Below, piece after piece: positions 1-8,160 of a stretch of DNA of 64,000 nt. The notes beneath the pieces are model-generated. The model worked only from the letters and a program-made list of their open reading frames with translations. It ran no database searches and was not told where the DNA came from. Both the position numbers and the translations under genes were made by a program. The DNA is from an uncultured Clostridia bacterium (lineage in GTDB: Bacteria > Bacillota > Clostridia > Christensenellales > Borkfalkiaceae), in assembly GCA_947631195.1 (NCBI GenBank), contig CANRKK010000005.1, positions 32,958-96,957 of the forward strand, read 5' to 3'. Position 1 is the first letter of the stretch; the number at the start of each line of letters is the position of its first letter.

Positions 1-638
1 TCGGGGATATGCAGGCCGCGCTCGGTTTGTCGGGCGGCTACTGGGGCGTGGTTAAAAAGTGCGCGCTCGATTTCATCGTGATAGGCTTCCTCAACATAGC
101 TATCCGTCACGGCTTTTCCAACGGCATATCCTCTTCGTTGTGGTCTTTGATAGTGTTCGGTCTGGCGATAGGCATGGCGTTCATGTCGTACAATCTTGTG
201 TTCAACACCGAACTGTTCAACGGCGCGAGCACGGCGCTTTCGGGCACCGTAAGCGGCTGGTTCGGCAGCATGCAGATTCCCGAAGGTATCCCCCTCACCG
301 TAGCAAAGTGGATAATCACCGCGGGCATGTTCCTGCTTCTGTTGATAATGGTTATCTTTGTCTCCTTCTTCACGTCGCGCGTTCTGTCGTTTGCCCGTCT
401 CGGCTCGGCTTTCTATATTGCCGACGGCATTTTGGGCGCGCTGATAATGTTTATAGTAACGCTCGGCGTATTGCTCCTTGTGGGCCACATTCTCAACCCC
501 ATCTGCGATCTCGAGTTTATGCAGCCGCTTTCTGGCTACTTCGAGTCGAGCACCGTTGCAAAGTATTTCTATCAGCAAAATCTTCTCAGCAACATGGGTC
601 TGCCCGCGTTTATACCCCTCCGCGACTGGCTCACCTGA
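1..638 (+). CDS. CvpA-like membrane protein, 5' end outside the window
   Basis: The reading frame is open to the left edge and ends with a TGA near 638, so the true start lies upstream. About 210 residues are visible. They contain several long hydrophobic stretches (near residues 20-32, 43-60, 98-120 and 138-160 counted from the first visible Met), so this is an integral membrane protein. The last part, with the pattern FESSTVAKYFYQQNLL, resembles the end of CvpA/colicin-V-production family proteins, where a hydrophobic helix is followed by a short segment ending in an N-P/N-L turn. That family match is by eye only and weak. The gene is followed by a strong hairpin at 679-705 shared with a convergent small gene, so it is the last gene of its transcript. 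Confidence 0.5.
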   Translation, partial: GDMQAALGLSGGYWGVVKKCALDFIVIGFLNIAIRHGFSNGISSSLWSLIVFGLAIGMAFMSYNLVFNTELFNGASTALSGTVSGWFGSMQIPEGIPLTVAKWIITAGMFLLLLIMVIFVSFFTSRVLSFARLGSAFYIADGILGALIMFIVTLGVLLLVGHILNPICDLEFMQPLSGYFESSTVAKYFYQQNLLSNMGLPAFIPLRDWLT

Positions 639-678
639 TCCGCCCGCGGTTACGTTTATTAAAAAACCCATAAAAGCG

Positions 679-705
679 GGGCGCGCGGCTTTATGCCGCG
701 CGCCC
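679..705. terminator. bidirectional intrinsic terminator
   Basis: A perfect 11-bp GC-rich stem (679-689 with 695-705) has a 5-nt loop. T-rich sequence lies on both sides, T-runs on the minus side around 656-665. It sits between the end of the membrane protein gene and the end of the convergent DUF1540 gene. Confidence 0.8.
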
Positions 706-710
706 TTAAA

Positions 711-866
711 TTATATCTTTTCGGAGTAGCTTTGGCAGCAAGTGCAAGCCTCTGCGTTGCAGGTGCACCCAACCTTTATCTTGGGCAGCGTGCAGTTGCA
801 ACTCTGGTAGTTGTGCCTGCAGGTGGAAACGTCGCAGGCAATGTCGATATTTACGTTGTTTTCCAT
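711..866 (-). CDS. DUF1540 small cysteine-rich protein
   Basis: A 51-residue protein that starts at ATG 866-864 behind a clear GGAGG ribosome site (about 873-877) and stops at 713-711. It contains nine cysteines in the order C11, C16, C23, C25, C34, C36, C41, C43 and C44, with the pattern CDVSTCRHN...CNCTLPKIKVG...AEACTCCQSY. That spacing is the DUF1540 signature, where short Cys-rich units probably bind metal or form disulfides; the function of the family is not established. It is transcribed toward the preceding membrane gene and shares its terminator. The gene is easy to miss because larger overlapping frames exist on both strands, but the RBS, the terminator and the Cys spacing all support this frame. 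Confidence 0.8.
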   Translation of the reverse strand: MENNVNIDIACDVSTCRHNYQSCNCTLPKIKVGCTCNAEACTCCQSYSEKI

Positions 867-921
867 AATGTATCCTCCAAACTCTATTTTGCGCCCGCCG
901 CGGCAAAATATGCAGACCCGC

Positions 922-950
922 TTGACAAATTCCCGCTTTGGTAATACAAT
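922..950 (+). promoter_or_regulatory. sigma-A promoter of rplI
   Basis: TTGACA at 922-927 and TACAAT at 945-950 are separated by 17 nt. The start codon of rplI is 19 nt further on, with AAAGGAG at about 956-962. Confidence 0.85.
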
Positions 951-968
951 AAATTAAAGGAGTCAATT

Positions 969-1412
969 ATGAAAGTTATTCTTTTACAGGACGTTAAAGG
1001 ACAGGGCAAAAAGGGCGAAGTGGTGGAGGTAAACGAGGGCTATGCCCGCAACTTCCTCATAAAAAAGGGAATGGCGGAAGTTGCCACAGCCGCAAAGCTC
1101 AACGACATCTCTATGAAAAAGTCCGCAGCCGATTTCCATAAGGCCGAGGAGGAAAAAGCCACGCGCGAGCTGGCAAAAACCATATCGGGCAAAACGTTTA
1201 CGGTCAAGATAAAGGCGGGGCAAAACGGCAAGGTTTTCGGCTCGGTAACGGCGGCGAATATTTCCGAATCGCTTGCCGCGGCGGGCTATGCCGTGGATAA
1301 AAAGAAAATTATTTTGGCGCAGCCCATAAAAAATCTCGGCGTTTACGAAGTGGAACTCAAGCTCATGGAGGGCATTTCTGCAAAAATCAAGGTGGAGGCC
1401 GTTGCCGAATAG
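969..1412 (+). CDS. rplI: 50S ribosomal protein L9
   Basis: 147 residues, the usual length for L9. The N-terminal domain [19 protein letters not shown], with the loop of basic and glycine residues, and the following [15 protein letters not shown] are the diagnostic L9 signature and bind 23S rRNA. A long charged central helix (about residues 42-75) links to the C-terminal domain. The start is fixed by an AAAGGAG site 7 nt upstream and by homology at the first residue. It has its own promoter and terminator and so is monocistronic. It is separated here from the rpsF-ssb-rpsR or dnaB genes that often accompany it. Confidence 0.98.
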   Translation: MKVILLQDVKGQGKKGEVVEVNEGYARNFLIKKGMAEVATAAKLNDISMKKSAADFHKAEEEKATRELAKTISGKTFTVKIKAGQNGKVFGSVTAANISESLAAAGYAVDKKKIILAQPIKNLGVYEVELKLMEGISAKIKVEAVAE

Positions 1413-1445
1413 CCTGCCTCTCTTAAATTACAATATTGCAAAAAG

Positions 1446-1467
1446 ACGGAACGCCGAAGCGTTCCGT
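1446..1467. terminator. intrinsic terminator between rplI and the DUF2207 gene
   Basis: A 9-bp stem (1446-1454 with 1459-1467) carries a CGAA tetraloop, with a T-run on the plus side after 1467 and an A-run before it. It probably serves rplI and the convergent gene at 1491-3410. Confidence 0.85.
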
Positions 1468-1490
1468 TTTGCATTTTATATAATCAAGCT

Positions 1491-3410
1491 CTATCTGCCG
1501 CGGCTGCCGCCCCCTCCGAAGCCGCCGCCCGAATGTCCGCCGAAACTGCCGCCGAACCCTCCGAAGCCGCCGCCGTGGTTCGCGCCCGATGACGACGGAC
1601 GGGAGACCATTCCAACGGTGATATTTATCGCCGAGTGCCTTATGAGGTTGTTTATCAGAATAAAGTCGAACATTCTGTCATAGGAGGACATAGTCGCCCA
1701 TGCGGGAGGAGCCACTGTAATATCCTTGAACTTGTTCTGCCACTTGTCCGAAACGTTTAAAACCTGCGCGTAGGGCAGCACGTGGTAGTAATATTGCGGG
1801 TCGCTCTCCAACAGCGCCTCCAGCCTGTCTTTTTCGGCAAGCAAAATAAAGTTTCTGAACCCGACCACGCCGTTTAACTTTTGCGTGTATTCGCGGGTGC
1901 GGCTTATTATCATCACCGAAGAGGTAACGGCCGTAAAACTTAAAAGGCATATCAAGAATTTGGGCACGAGGGGCAGGAGCGAACCGGGAATAATCAGCGT
2001 GAACAGCGCCGAGCAGGCCAATATCGCCAGCGCGAGCAGAACAATAAGCAGTGCGGTTCTGCTCTTTTTGTTTTTAAGGCGGTTATACATAATCGACTCG
2101 GCAAAGCCGTACAAGAGGAGAGCGGGGATAATGGCTATAAACCCATAAAAATATATCAGCGAGGGCGCAACGAACAGTATTCCGCACAGCATCGGCGCAA
2201 GCCCCGTAAGTATCCCGCCGAGCAGGGCGAATATTATCGAAACGCCTATGCTCGAGCTCATAAACAGCCCCTGCGCATGCCCGTTTGCAAGTGCGGTCGC
2301 CCGCTCGAAAGTCCTGTAGAAGGTATATTTCAAATCGTTGGTGCTCACCGAATCGCCCTGTCTGAACAGCCCCGCAAACACGGCCTGTTCATAGTCGGGC
2401 GCCATTGCGGGCAGGTTTTTGATCTTTATCAGCGTGGGGTTATTTTCGTCGTCGAGGTTTATTTTCAAATATCCCTTGTCCGCCCAATAAAAGATTAGCG
2501 CGGTCACGTCCTGCGAGTTTACCTTGTTGTCAATAAGTTTTCCCACAATCAGGGGGTCCATTCCGTCGGGAGCCTCAAAGTTTACAACGGGCGCAAGCGT
2601 GTATCTGTTAAAGAACAGCAGCTTTACGCAGATAATAACGACGATTAGCGCGGCGAGCGCTATCACAAACCAATAGGGGGTGAAGTCGAAATAGGGCCTT
2701 ATCGCTCCCTGTTCAAAGCTCAAGTCAAAGGTCACGCCGCAGTATTCGGGCAAATCCGTGCATGAGGTCTTAATCACCGTCCTGCCATCTTGCACTTCGG
2801 CGGTATAGTCATAGTCGCCCTCCGTATCCTGTCCGTATGCGCCCACATATCTCACCGCCGAGCCGCCGATATATCCTTTGGGCAAAATCAGCGTAACCGA
2901 GGCCGATTTTATTTCACACGCGTTGCCCGTGCCAATTGGGTCGAGGCTCAGCTTGCCCGAATTTATCGTTGTGTTTGCAATGCAATAGTCGTACGTGATT
3001 TTGTATGTTTCGCTCTGCTTGTACTTGCCGATATAGTCGCCTATATCCACGGAAATAAAGTCGTTGCTCTCTATTTTAACTTCGTACGGCACGTCGTGTC
3101 CGCCCGAAATAAGTTCTACGCCCTCAACCTTAACGTTTTTTACCTGCGCGCCGGCGTCGGAGGGGATATCCCTTATCAGGCCGGTGCTGTTTCTGCCGAG
3201 GTAGTTTACCTTAATAATTTCCGTAACGGCAATTTTGCTGTTCTCAGCTATGTCGTAGGTGACGTCGTAGCTCTCGAATTCATACCTGTAATCGCCCCCG
3301 TAGGTTTCGGCGTCCGCCGTTGCCGTGCCGAAGAACAATCCGAGGCACACCGTGGCGGCAAGCAAAAACAGCAAAATGTAGACAGGCAGTATCTTTGCCC
3401 TTTTTTTCAT
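1491..3410 (-). CDS. DUF2207 membrane protein with glycine-rich tail
   Basis: 639 residues. It begins with a signal peptide or signal anchor (about residues 8-33), followed by an extracellular beta-rich domain (about 35-230) of the DUF2207 type: YRYEFESYDVTYDIAENSKIAV and a following NYLGRNSTGLIRDIP element. One TM helix lies near 245-265, a cytosolic segment follows, then two pairs of TM helices (about 385-430 and 450-500). The C-terminus is a glycine/phenylalanine-rich tail ending in GGSRGR, typical of this family and of YgcG-like proteins. The gene lies directly downstream of lemA on the same strand with a 21-nt gap; LemA with a DUF2207 protein is a recurrent pair of unknown envelope function. 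A GAGAGGAAA ribosome site precedes the ATG. Confidence 0.85.
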   Translation of the reverse strand: MKKRAKILPVYILLFLLAATVCLGLFFGTATADAETYGGDYRYEFESYDVTYDIAENSKIAVTEIIKVNYLGRNSTGLIRDIPSDAGAQVKNVKVEGVELISGGHDVPYEVKIESNDFISVDIGDYIGKYKQSETYKITYDYCIANTTINSGKLSLDPIGTGNACEIKSASVTLILPKGYIGGSAVRYVGAYGQDTEGDYDYTAEVQDGRTVIKTSCTDLPEYCGVTFDLSFEQGAIRPYFDFTPYWFVIALAALIVVIICVKLLFFNRYTLAPVVNFEAPDGMDPLIVGKLIDNKVNSQDVTALIFYWADKGYLKINLDDENNPTLIKIKNLPAMAPDYEQAVFAGLFRQGDSVSTNDLKYTFYRTFERATALANGHAQGLFMSSSIGVSIIFALLGGILTGLAPMLCGILFVAPSLIYFYGFIAIIPALLLYGFAESIMYNRLKNKKSRTALLIVLLALAILACSALFTLIIPGSLLPLVPKFLICLLSFTAVTSSVMIISRTREYTQKLNGVVGFRNFILLAEKDRLEALLESDPQYYYHVLPYAQVLNVSDKWQNKFKDITVAPPAWATMSSYDRMFDFILINNLIRHSAINITVGMVSRPSSSGANHGGGFGGFGGSFGGHSGGGFGGGGSRGR

Positions 3411-3431
3411 AAATTTTCCTCTCGGTCCAAA

Positions 3432-4025
3432 CTAAAACTGAACTTTAACGTTTTCCCTTTCGGTGTCGTCCTCTATTTCAAAATAAGGCTGCTTTTTCAG
3501 CTTCATCATACCCGCAATAATATTGGAGGGGATGGATTCGCGCTTTTTGTTAAAGGCTTTCGCCGTGCCGTTATAGTACTTTCGCGCGTTGGAAATCTCG
3601 TTTTCTATATTGCGCAGGTCGGCCTGCAATCCCAAAAAGTTCTGGTTGGCTTTCAGTTCGGGATATCTCTCCATAACGAGGTTAAAGGAGCGCAACGCCT
3701 GCGACAGCTGCGCGTTGGCCTCTAACTTTTCCGCCGTGGTGTTTGCGGCCTGCGCGTTGGCGCGCGCCTCGGTAACCTTTTGCAAAACTTCGCTTTCGTG
3801 CTTTGCGTAGCCCTTTACCGTTTCCACGAGATTGGGGATAAGGTCGTATCTCTTTTTAAGGTACACGTCCATCGTGGAAAACGCTTCTTCAACGTCGGAG
3901 CGCATGGAAATAAATTTGTTGTGGGTGGAAAATCCCCACACAACGAGAATGATCACCAAAAGTCCTACAACCGCGCCCACTACAATTCCTATAACGGCGC
4001 CGGTCTGCAATGCAAGCAAGTTCAT
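3432..4025 (-). CDS. lemA: LemA family protein
   Basis: 197 residues. A single N-terminal membrane anchor (about residues 9-31) is followed by a long helical domain with the LemA core: NKFISMRSDVEEAFSTMDV, KRYDLIPNLVETVKGYAKHE and the ARKYYNGTAKAFNKK stretch near the C-terminus. Family members are small membrane-anchored helical proteins exposed outside or in the cytosol; their role is not well defined. The start has an AGGAG-type site (rev. complement of ACTCCTTTA). It is the first gene of a likely two-gene unit with the DUF2207 protein. Confidence 0.93.
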   Translation of the reverse strand: MNLLALQTGAVIGIVVGAVVGLLVIILVVWGFSTHNKFISMRSDVEEAFSTMDVYLKKRYDLIPNLVETVKGYAKHESEVLQKVTEARANAQAANTTAEKLEANAQLSQALRSFNLVMERYPELKANQNFLGLQADLRNIENEISNARKYYNGTAKAFNKKRESIPSNIIAGMMKLKKQPYFEIEDDTERENVKVQF

Positions 4026-4040
4026 AAAACACTCCTTTAT

Positions 4041-4532
4041 TTATAATTTTTTTATTTCATTTACGGCATTTTTCAAAAATATTTCCGCCGTGGAATCCTT
4101 TTTCACGCGCTCGAGAGCCTCGGGAATGGAAAACCAGCTTACTTCCTCGAGCTCTTTCGTGTCGATTTTAAGTTCGCCGTCCTCGGCCATCATCAAAAAG
4201 TTCAGCATCAGCACGTTCCTCGGCTCGTGATAGCGGGAGGACATATACTTTGCCTTTACGGTGTTCAGGTTAGTCTCCTCCTTGAATTCGCGGCACACGG
4301 CCTTTTCGGCTGTTTCGCCCTTTTTGATATAGCCCGCAAACAGGATATATTCCTCCTGTCCGAGGTGTTTCGCAAGCAAAATTTTATCTTTGGCGCGGTT
4401 GACCACCACCATGCTCACGGCGGTGGCAAACTGGGGGAAGCGGAACTGTCCGCAGCTTTTACAATAGGGCACCAAACCCTCCCCCTTGGCATACATCAGC
4501 GTAAGCGGCCCCCCGCATTCTATGCAATACAT
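4041..4532 (-). CDS. NUDIX hydrolase with N-terminal zinc ribbon (NudC-like)
   Basis: 163 residues from the chosen start. A zinc ribbon (CIECGG...CKSCGQ, residues 3-29) precedes a NUDIX domain with the box GYIKKGETAEKAVCREFKEE, which carries the expected G, E, REx and EE residues for Mg2+ binding and pyrophosphate hydrolysis. The layout resembles the C-terminal half of NAD(H) diphosphatase NudC, but the NADH-specific SQPWPFPxS motif is absent (MSSRYHEPRNVLMLNFL is at that place), so the substrate is open. A start 18 nt upstream is possible, but the AGGAGG ribosome site lies inside that extension and points to ATG 4532. The 3' end is 15 nt before the lemA start. Confidence 0.85.
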   Translation of the reverse strand: MYCIECGGPLTLMYAKGEGLVPYCKSCGQFRFPQFATAVSMVVVNRAKDKILLAKHLGQEEYILFAGYIKKGETAEKAVCREFKEETNLNTVKAKYMSSRYHEPRNVLMLNFLMMAEDGELKIDTKELEEVSWFSIPEALERVKKDSTAEIFLKNAVNEIKKL

Positions 4533-4631
4533 ATTTTTCCTCCTCATCATGGCAATTACATTTTAATTATAAATCATTATATATCAATTTTTTTCGGTTT
4601 TCAATACTTTGGGCGCAATTTGCCTTACCTA

Positions 4632-4660
4632 TTGACATATTTTTTATAATATAGTATAAT
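4632..4660 (+). promoter_or_regulatory. consensus sigma-A promoter
   Basis: TTGACA at 4632-4637 and TATAAT at 4655-4660 with a 17-nt spacer; the next gene starts at 4693. Confidence 0.9.
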
Positions 4661-4692
4661 CAACTAAGTTTAATAACAACGGGAAAACTTTT

Positions 4693-5907
4693 ATGGATTA
4701 TGCAAGCGCGCAAAAATATTTATCTCAGATAGGGCAGGAACAGCTGTTGCAATACTACGGCGAACTCACCGTCGAACAGCGGGAGCAGCTGTTGAAGGAC
4801 ATAGAGCGCACCGACTTTTCCGTGCTTAAAAACATAGGGCGGACCCGTCGTCCCCCCCAAAGGATAGAGCCGCTCGAGGCCCTTTCAATTGCCGAAACGG
4901 GGCGCAGGGCAGGCGAGTTTAAGGCGGAGGGCCTCAGGCTCATCGCGGAGGGCAAAGCTGCCGTCGTGCTCCTTGCGGGAGGGCAGGGGACGCGGCTCGG
5001 TTTCAACAAGCCCAAGGGCATGTTCGACATAGGCGAAACGCGCCCGCTCACGCTGTTTGAACTCCACTTCAAAGATATGCTGGCAGTGGCCTCGGCTGCG
5101 GGGCGCGCTTTCCCCGTGTTCGTAATGACCAGCCGCGACAACAACGAAGACACGGTAAACTTTTTCAAGGAACACAACTTTTTCGGCTATCCGCAGGACA
5201 AAATCTACTTTTTCGTGCAGGACGTCGCGCCGGCATGCTCCTTTGACGGCAAAGTGTTCCTGCAGGAAAAACACCGCGTGGCGCTCGCCCCCAACGGCAA
5301 CGGCGGGTGGTACAAGTCCCTCGTTTCAAGCGGGCTGGACAAGGTATTAAAAAAGGAGGGCGCGGAATGGATAAACGTGTGCGGGGTGGACAACGTCCTG
5401 CAGCGTTTTTGCGACCCGCTGTTTTTGGGCGCAACCTCTCTCGGCGGCTATGACTGCTCCGCCAAAGTCGTGCGCAAGACCCGCCCCGATGAAAACGTCG
5501 GGCTGTTGTGCATGGTTGACGGCAGACCGTCGGTTATAGAATACTACGAAATGGACGAAAATCTTAAGAGTATGAGCGTGGACGGGCGCCTCGTGTATTG
5601 CAACGGCATAACGCTCAACTATCTGTTTAAAATCTCCGCCCTCGACGCCGTAAACTGCGCGGCCTTTCCCTATCATCTCGCAAAAAAGAAGATACCCCAC
5701 ATCGAAAACGGCGTGCTTGTCGAGCCCTGTGAGCCGTGCGGCTACAAGTTCGAAACGCTCGTCGTGGATATGGTAAACGCGCTGGACAACTGTCTACCGT
5801 ACGAAGTGGAGAGGAACAGGGAGTTTGCCCCGCTTAAAAATGCCGGGGGCGCCGACAGCATTGCCACGGCGCGCGCGCTGTTAAAGGAAAATGGGTTTGA
5901 ACTATGA
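4693..5907 (+). CDS. UDPGP-family UTP:sugar-1-phosphate uridylyltransferase
   Basis: 404 residues of the UDPGP family (UDP-N-acetylglucosamine/UDP-glucose pyrophosphorylase, eukaryotic UAP1-like). The nucleotide-binding loop LLAGGQGTRLGFNKPKGMF lies at about residues 94-112, followed by VFVMTSRDNNEDT and a substrate region containing NGNGGWYKSL and WINVCGVDNVL. The reaction joins UTP and a sugar-1-phosphate to give a UDP-sugar for envelope polysaccharide. The exact sugar cannot be read from the sequence; UDP-GlcNAc and UDP-Glc are the main candidates. It has its own consensus promoter, and its stop codon overlaps the start of a secreted protease gene by four nucleotides, so the two are translationally coupled. 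Confidence 0.88.
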   Translation: MDYASAQKYLSQIGQEQLLQYYGELTVEQREQLLKDIERTDFSVLKNIGRTRRPPQRIEPLEALSIAETGRRAGEFKAEGLRLIAEGKAAVVLLAGGQGTRLGFNKPKGMFDIGETRPLTLFELHFKDMLAVASAAGRAFPVFVMTSRDNNEDTVNFFKEHNFFGYPQDKIYFFVQDVAPACSFDGKVFLQEKHRVALAPNGNGGWYKSLVSSGLDKVLKKEGAEWINVCGVDNVLQRFCDPLFLGATSLGGYDCSAKVVRKTRPDENVGLLCMVDGRPSVIEYYEMDENLKSMSVDGRLVYCNGITLNYLFKISALDAVNCAAFPYHLAKKKIPHIENGVLVEPCEPCGYKFETLVVDMVNALDNCLPYEVERNREFAPLKNAGGADSIATARALLKENGFEL

Positions 5908-7175
5908 AAAAATTTTTATGCGTTTTAATTTCCCTTATCGTCGTCACGGTTGCCGCGGTAAGCGGCTGCTCCGTATTCGGCGGGGCCGACGGCAAGGACG
6001 GGCAGGATCTGAATATCTACGACGTATATGAGGCAACCAACGCCGAGCGCGAAAAGGAGGGGCTGCAGCAGCTCTCCTTTCTCGAATTTATAAGCGAGTA
6101 TCTCCACTATGATTTTGCGTACGGCGAGGCCGAAAACCTGCAGACGGTAATCAACCGTTCGCTTCTCTCTTCGGTGGGCATAATAGCCACTTTCGGCAGT
6201 GGAATGTCGGCCAAAAGCTACGCCGCGTCGGGCGTGATTGTCGATTTGGACAAGGACGCGGGCAACGCCTATATACTGACCAACGCACACGTGGTTTACA
6301 AGAGCGATTTATCTCCCCAAACGGCCAGGTCGGTGGGAGTGTGCCTCTACGGCAACGACGATCTCGAATATCGCGAAACCTTGATAACTGACGTGCAGAT
6401 AGTCAACTATGCCCTCACGTACGATTTGGCCCTTTTGAAAGTTACGGGCAGCGCCATACTTATGGAAAGCGACGCCCGCGCCGCGGTGTTCGCCGAAAGC
6501 GACGACGTATATGCGGGCGAAAGCGTGTTTACGGTAGGCAACCCCGAGGGGATGGGGATATCGGTAACGACGGGTATAATAAGCAAGGAGAGCGAATATA
6601 TCGCCCTCGACTTCGCGTCGATGTCGGGCGAAGCGAGCTACTACCGCGTGATGCGCACCGACGCGGGCGTAAACGGCGGCAATTCGGGCGGCGCCCTCTA
6701 CGACTCTTCGGGCAGGATAGTGGGGATTATCAACTCCAAAGAGCCCGACGCCGACGTGGAAAATATGGGCTACGCCCTCTGCGGCTCATACGTAAAGCGG
6801 CTGTATAAGCTGATGCGCGACGGCTACAAGTCCGCGTCGGGCCAATACGGCATACGGCGCGCGGTTTTCAAGGAGAATATCTACGGCTACACCACAAAGG
6901 CCCGCTTCAACAACGATACGGGCTTGACCGAAATAACCGACACGGTGTATATAACCGAGAGGTACGGCGGACTTGCGGAGGGCGACATAGTAAAGCGCAT
7001 AAAAATAACCGATACAAGCGGCGCCGCAGTCGAGGATGTTGCGGTAACAAGATTTTACAACATAGAGGACGTTTTGATCTCCGCCCGCGAGGGGTACAGA
7101 ATCATCTTCACCGTAGACCGCAGCGGAGGATCGGCAAACGTAACGTTTATTCCCTCTTTCGAAAATTTTGCATAA
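5904..7175 (+). CDS. trypsin-like serine protease, lipoprotein, with C-terminal PDZ-like domain
   Basis: 423 residues. A signal peptide ends in the lipobox VSGC (Cys22), so the protein should be lipid-anchored outside the membrane. The S1C (HtrA/DegP-type) catalytic triad is visible: His129 in TNAHVV, Asp174 in YDLALLKV and Ser261 in GGNSGGAL. About residues 310-423 form a PDZ-like domain (GGLAEGDIVKRI...). Unusual are a long N-terminal segment (about residues 30-85) before the protease fold and the location directly behind a UDP-sugar pyrophosphorylase gene, with ATGA start/stop overlap. This pairing suggests an envelope quality-control role, which is an inference. Confidence 0.88.
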   Translation: MKKFLCVLISLIVVTVAAVSGCSVFGGADGKDGQDLNIYDVYEATNAEREKEGLQQLSFLEFISEYLHYDFAYGEAENLQTVINRSLLSSVGIIATFGSGMSAKSYAASGVIVDLDKDAGNAYILTNAHVVYKSDLSPQTARSVGVCLYGNDDLEYRETLITDVQIVNYALTYDLALLKVTGSAILMESDARAAVFAESDDVYAGESVFTVGNPEGMGISVTTGIISKESEYIALDFASMSGEASYYRVMRTDAGVNGGNSGGALYDSSGRIVGIINSKEPDADVENMGYALCGSYVKRLYKLMRDGYKSASGQYGIRRAVFKENIYGYTTKARFNNDTGLTEITDTVYITERYGGLAEGDIVKRIKITDTSGAAVEDVAVTRFYNIEDVLISAREGYRIIFTVDRSGGSANVTFIPSFENFA

Positions 7176-7180
7176 TTTAA

Positions 7181-7204
7181 AACAGCCTGCCGCGGCAGGC
7201 TGTT
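7181..7204. terminator. bidirectional intrinsic terminator
   Basis: A perfect palindrome (10-11-bp stem, 2-nt loop) is followed by TTTTT on the plus side and preceded by A/T-rich sequence. It separates the protease gene from the convergent metA. Confidence 0.9.
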
Positions 7205-7214
7205 TTTATGCTGA

Positions 7215-8141
7215 TTATTTTGCGTCGATCGAGTTGATATCGTAGGGCGTAACCTGGTAAACGTAGTAGTTGAGCCAGTTTATGTAAAACAGGTTGGCGG
7301 TGGAGGTCCAGTTCATCTTCACCTCCGTCATTGCGCTGTCGGCAAAGTAGTTTGCGGGCGGCTTTATGGGCAGACCCTTTTCAAGGTCCCGCTCATATTC
7401 GTTTTTAAGGGTATATCTGTCATATTCCATATGCCCCATCACAAACACCCTGCGGTTGTCCACGCTCTTTATAATGGACGCCCCCGCCTTTTTGGAGTAC
7501 GCCAAAATTTTCAAATCGTCCACGTGCATTATGTCCTTGGCGTAGATTATGGTGTGGCGGGAGTGGGGCATGTGAAACTCGTCCGAAATCCCCCTCATCA
7601 GCGGTTCGGGCACGCCGTCGCGTATGCGCTGGTGCGCGAATATCCCAAAGCACTTGTCCTTCAGGGCATGTTTTTTTATGCCGTAAAAGTGATACAGCGC
7701 CGCCTGCGCCCCCCAGCAGATAAACAGGGTGGAAGTAACGTTGGACTTGGTCCAGTCGAAGATATCGGCAAGTTCCTTCCAGTACGCCACCTTTTCAAAG
7801 GGCATATTTTCCACGGGCGCGCCAGTAATTATCATGCCGTCGAACTTCTTTGACTCTATCTCGTTAAAAGTTTTGTAAAATCTTTCGAGGTATCCCTTTT
7901 CGGTGTGGGTGGAGCTGTAGGACGACGTGTTTATAAGGGTGATATTCACCTGCAAGGGGGAGTTTGAAAGCAACCTCATCAGCTGCGTTTCTGTAGTCTC
8001 CTTGTTCGGCATCAAATTTAAAATGGCTATCTCTATGGGGCGGATATCCTGGTTGAACGCCCGCTCGTGGTCCATCACAAACAGCCTTTCGCCCGTAAGA
8101 ATCTTGTATGCGGGAAGCTCCTTGTCAATAACTATGGGCAA
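7215..8141 (-). CDS. metA: homoserine O-acetyltransferase, MetA type
   Basis: 308 residues, full length for the MetA family. It transfers an acyl group to the hydroxyl of homoserine in methionine synthesis. The catalytic Cys142 is in FICWGAQAALYH, with the downstream His and Glu in the MPHSRHT and MGHMEYD regions. Residue 111, in TGAPVENMPFE, is Glu; in characterised MetA enzymes Glu at this place gives acetyl-CoA specificity while Gly gives succinyl-CoA specificity, so the product is predicted to be O-acetylhomoserine. The gene follows metY by 19 nt on the same strand; MetY uses exactly this product. A ribosome site (rev. complement of TTACTCCTTA) precedes the ATG. Confidence 0.95.
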   Translation of the reverse strand: MPIVIDKELPAYKILTGERLFVMDHERAFNQDIRPIEIAILNLMPNKETTETQLMRLLSNSPLQVNITLINTSSYSSTHTEKGYLERFYKTFNEIESKKFDGMIITGAPVENMPFEKVAYWKELADIFDWTKSNVTSTLFICWGAQAALYHFYGIKKHALKDKCFGIFAHQRIRDGVPEPLMRGISDEFHMPHSRHTIIYAKDIMHVDDLKILAYSKKAGASIIKSVDNRRVFVMGHMEYDRYTLKNEYERDLEKGLPIKPPANYFADSAMTEVKMNWTSTANLFYINWLNYYVYQVTPYDINSIDAK

Positions 8142-8160
8142 CTTGGTTACTCCTTAAAAT

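Noticed and set aside
4041..4550. Start of the NUDIX gene at 4550
   Set aside because: The AGGAGG site lies within the added 6 codons and indicates ATG 4532.
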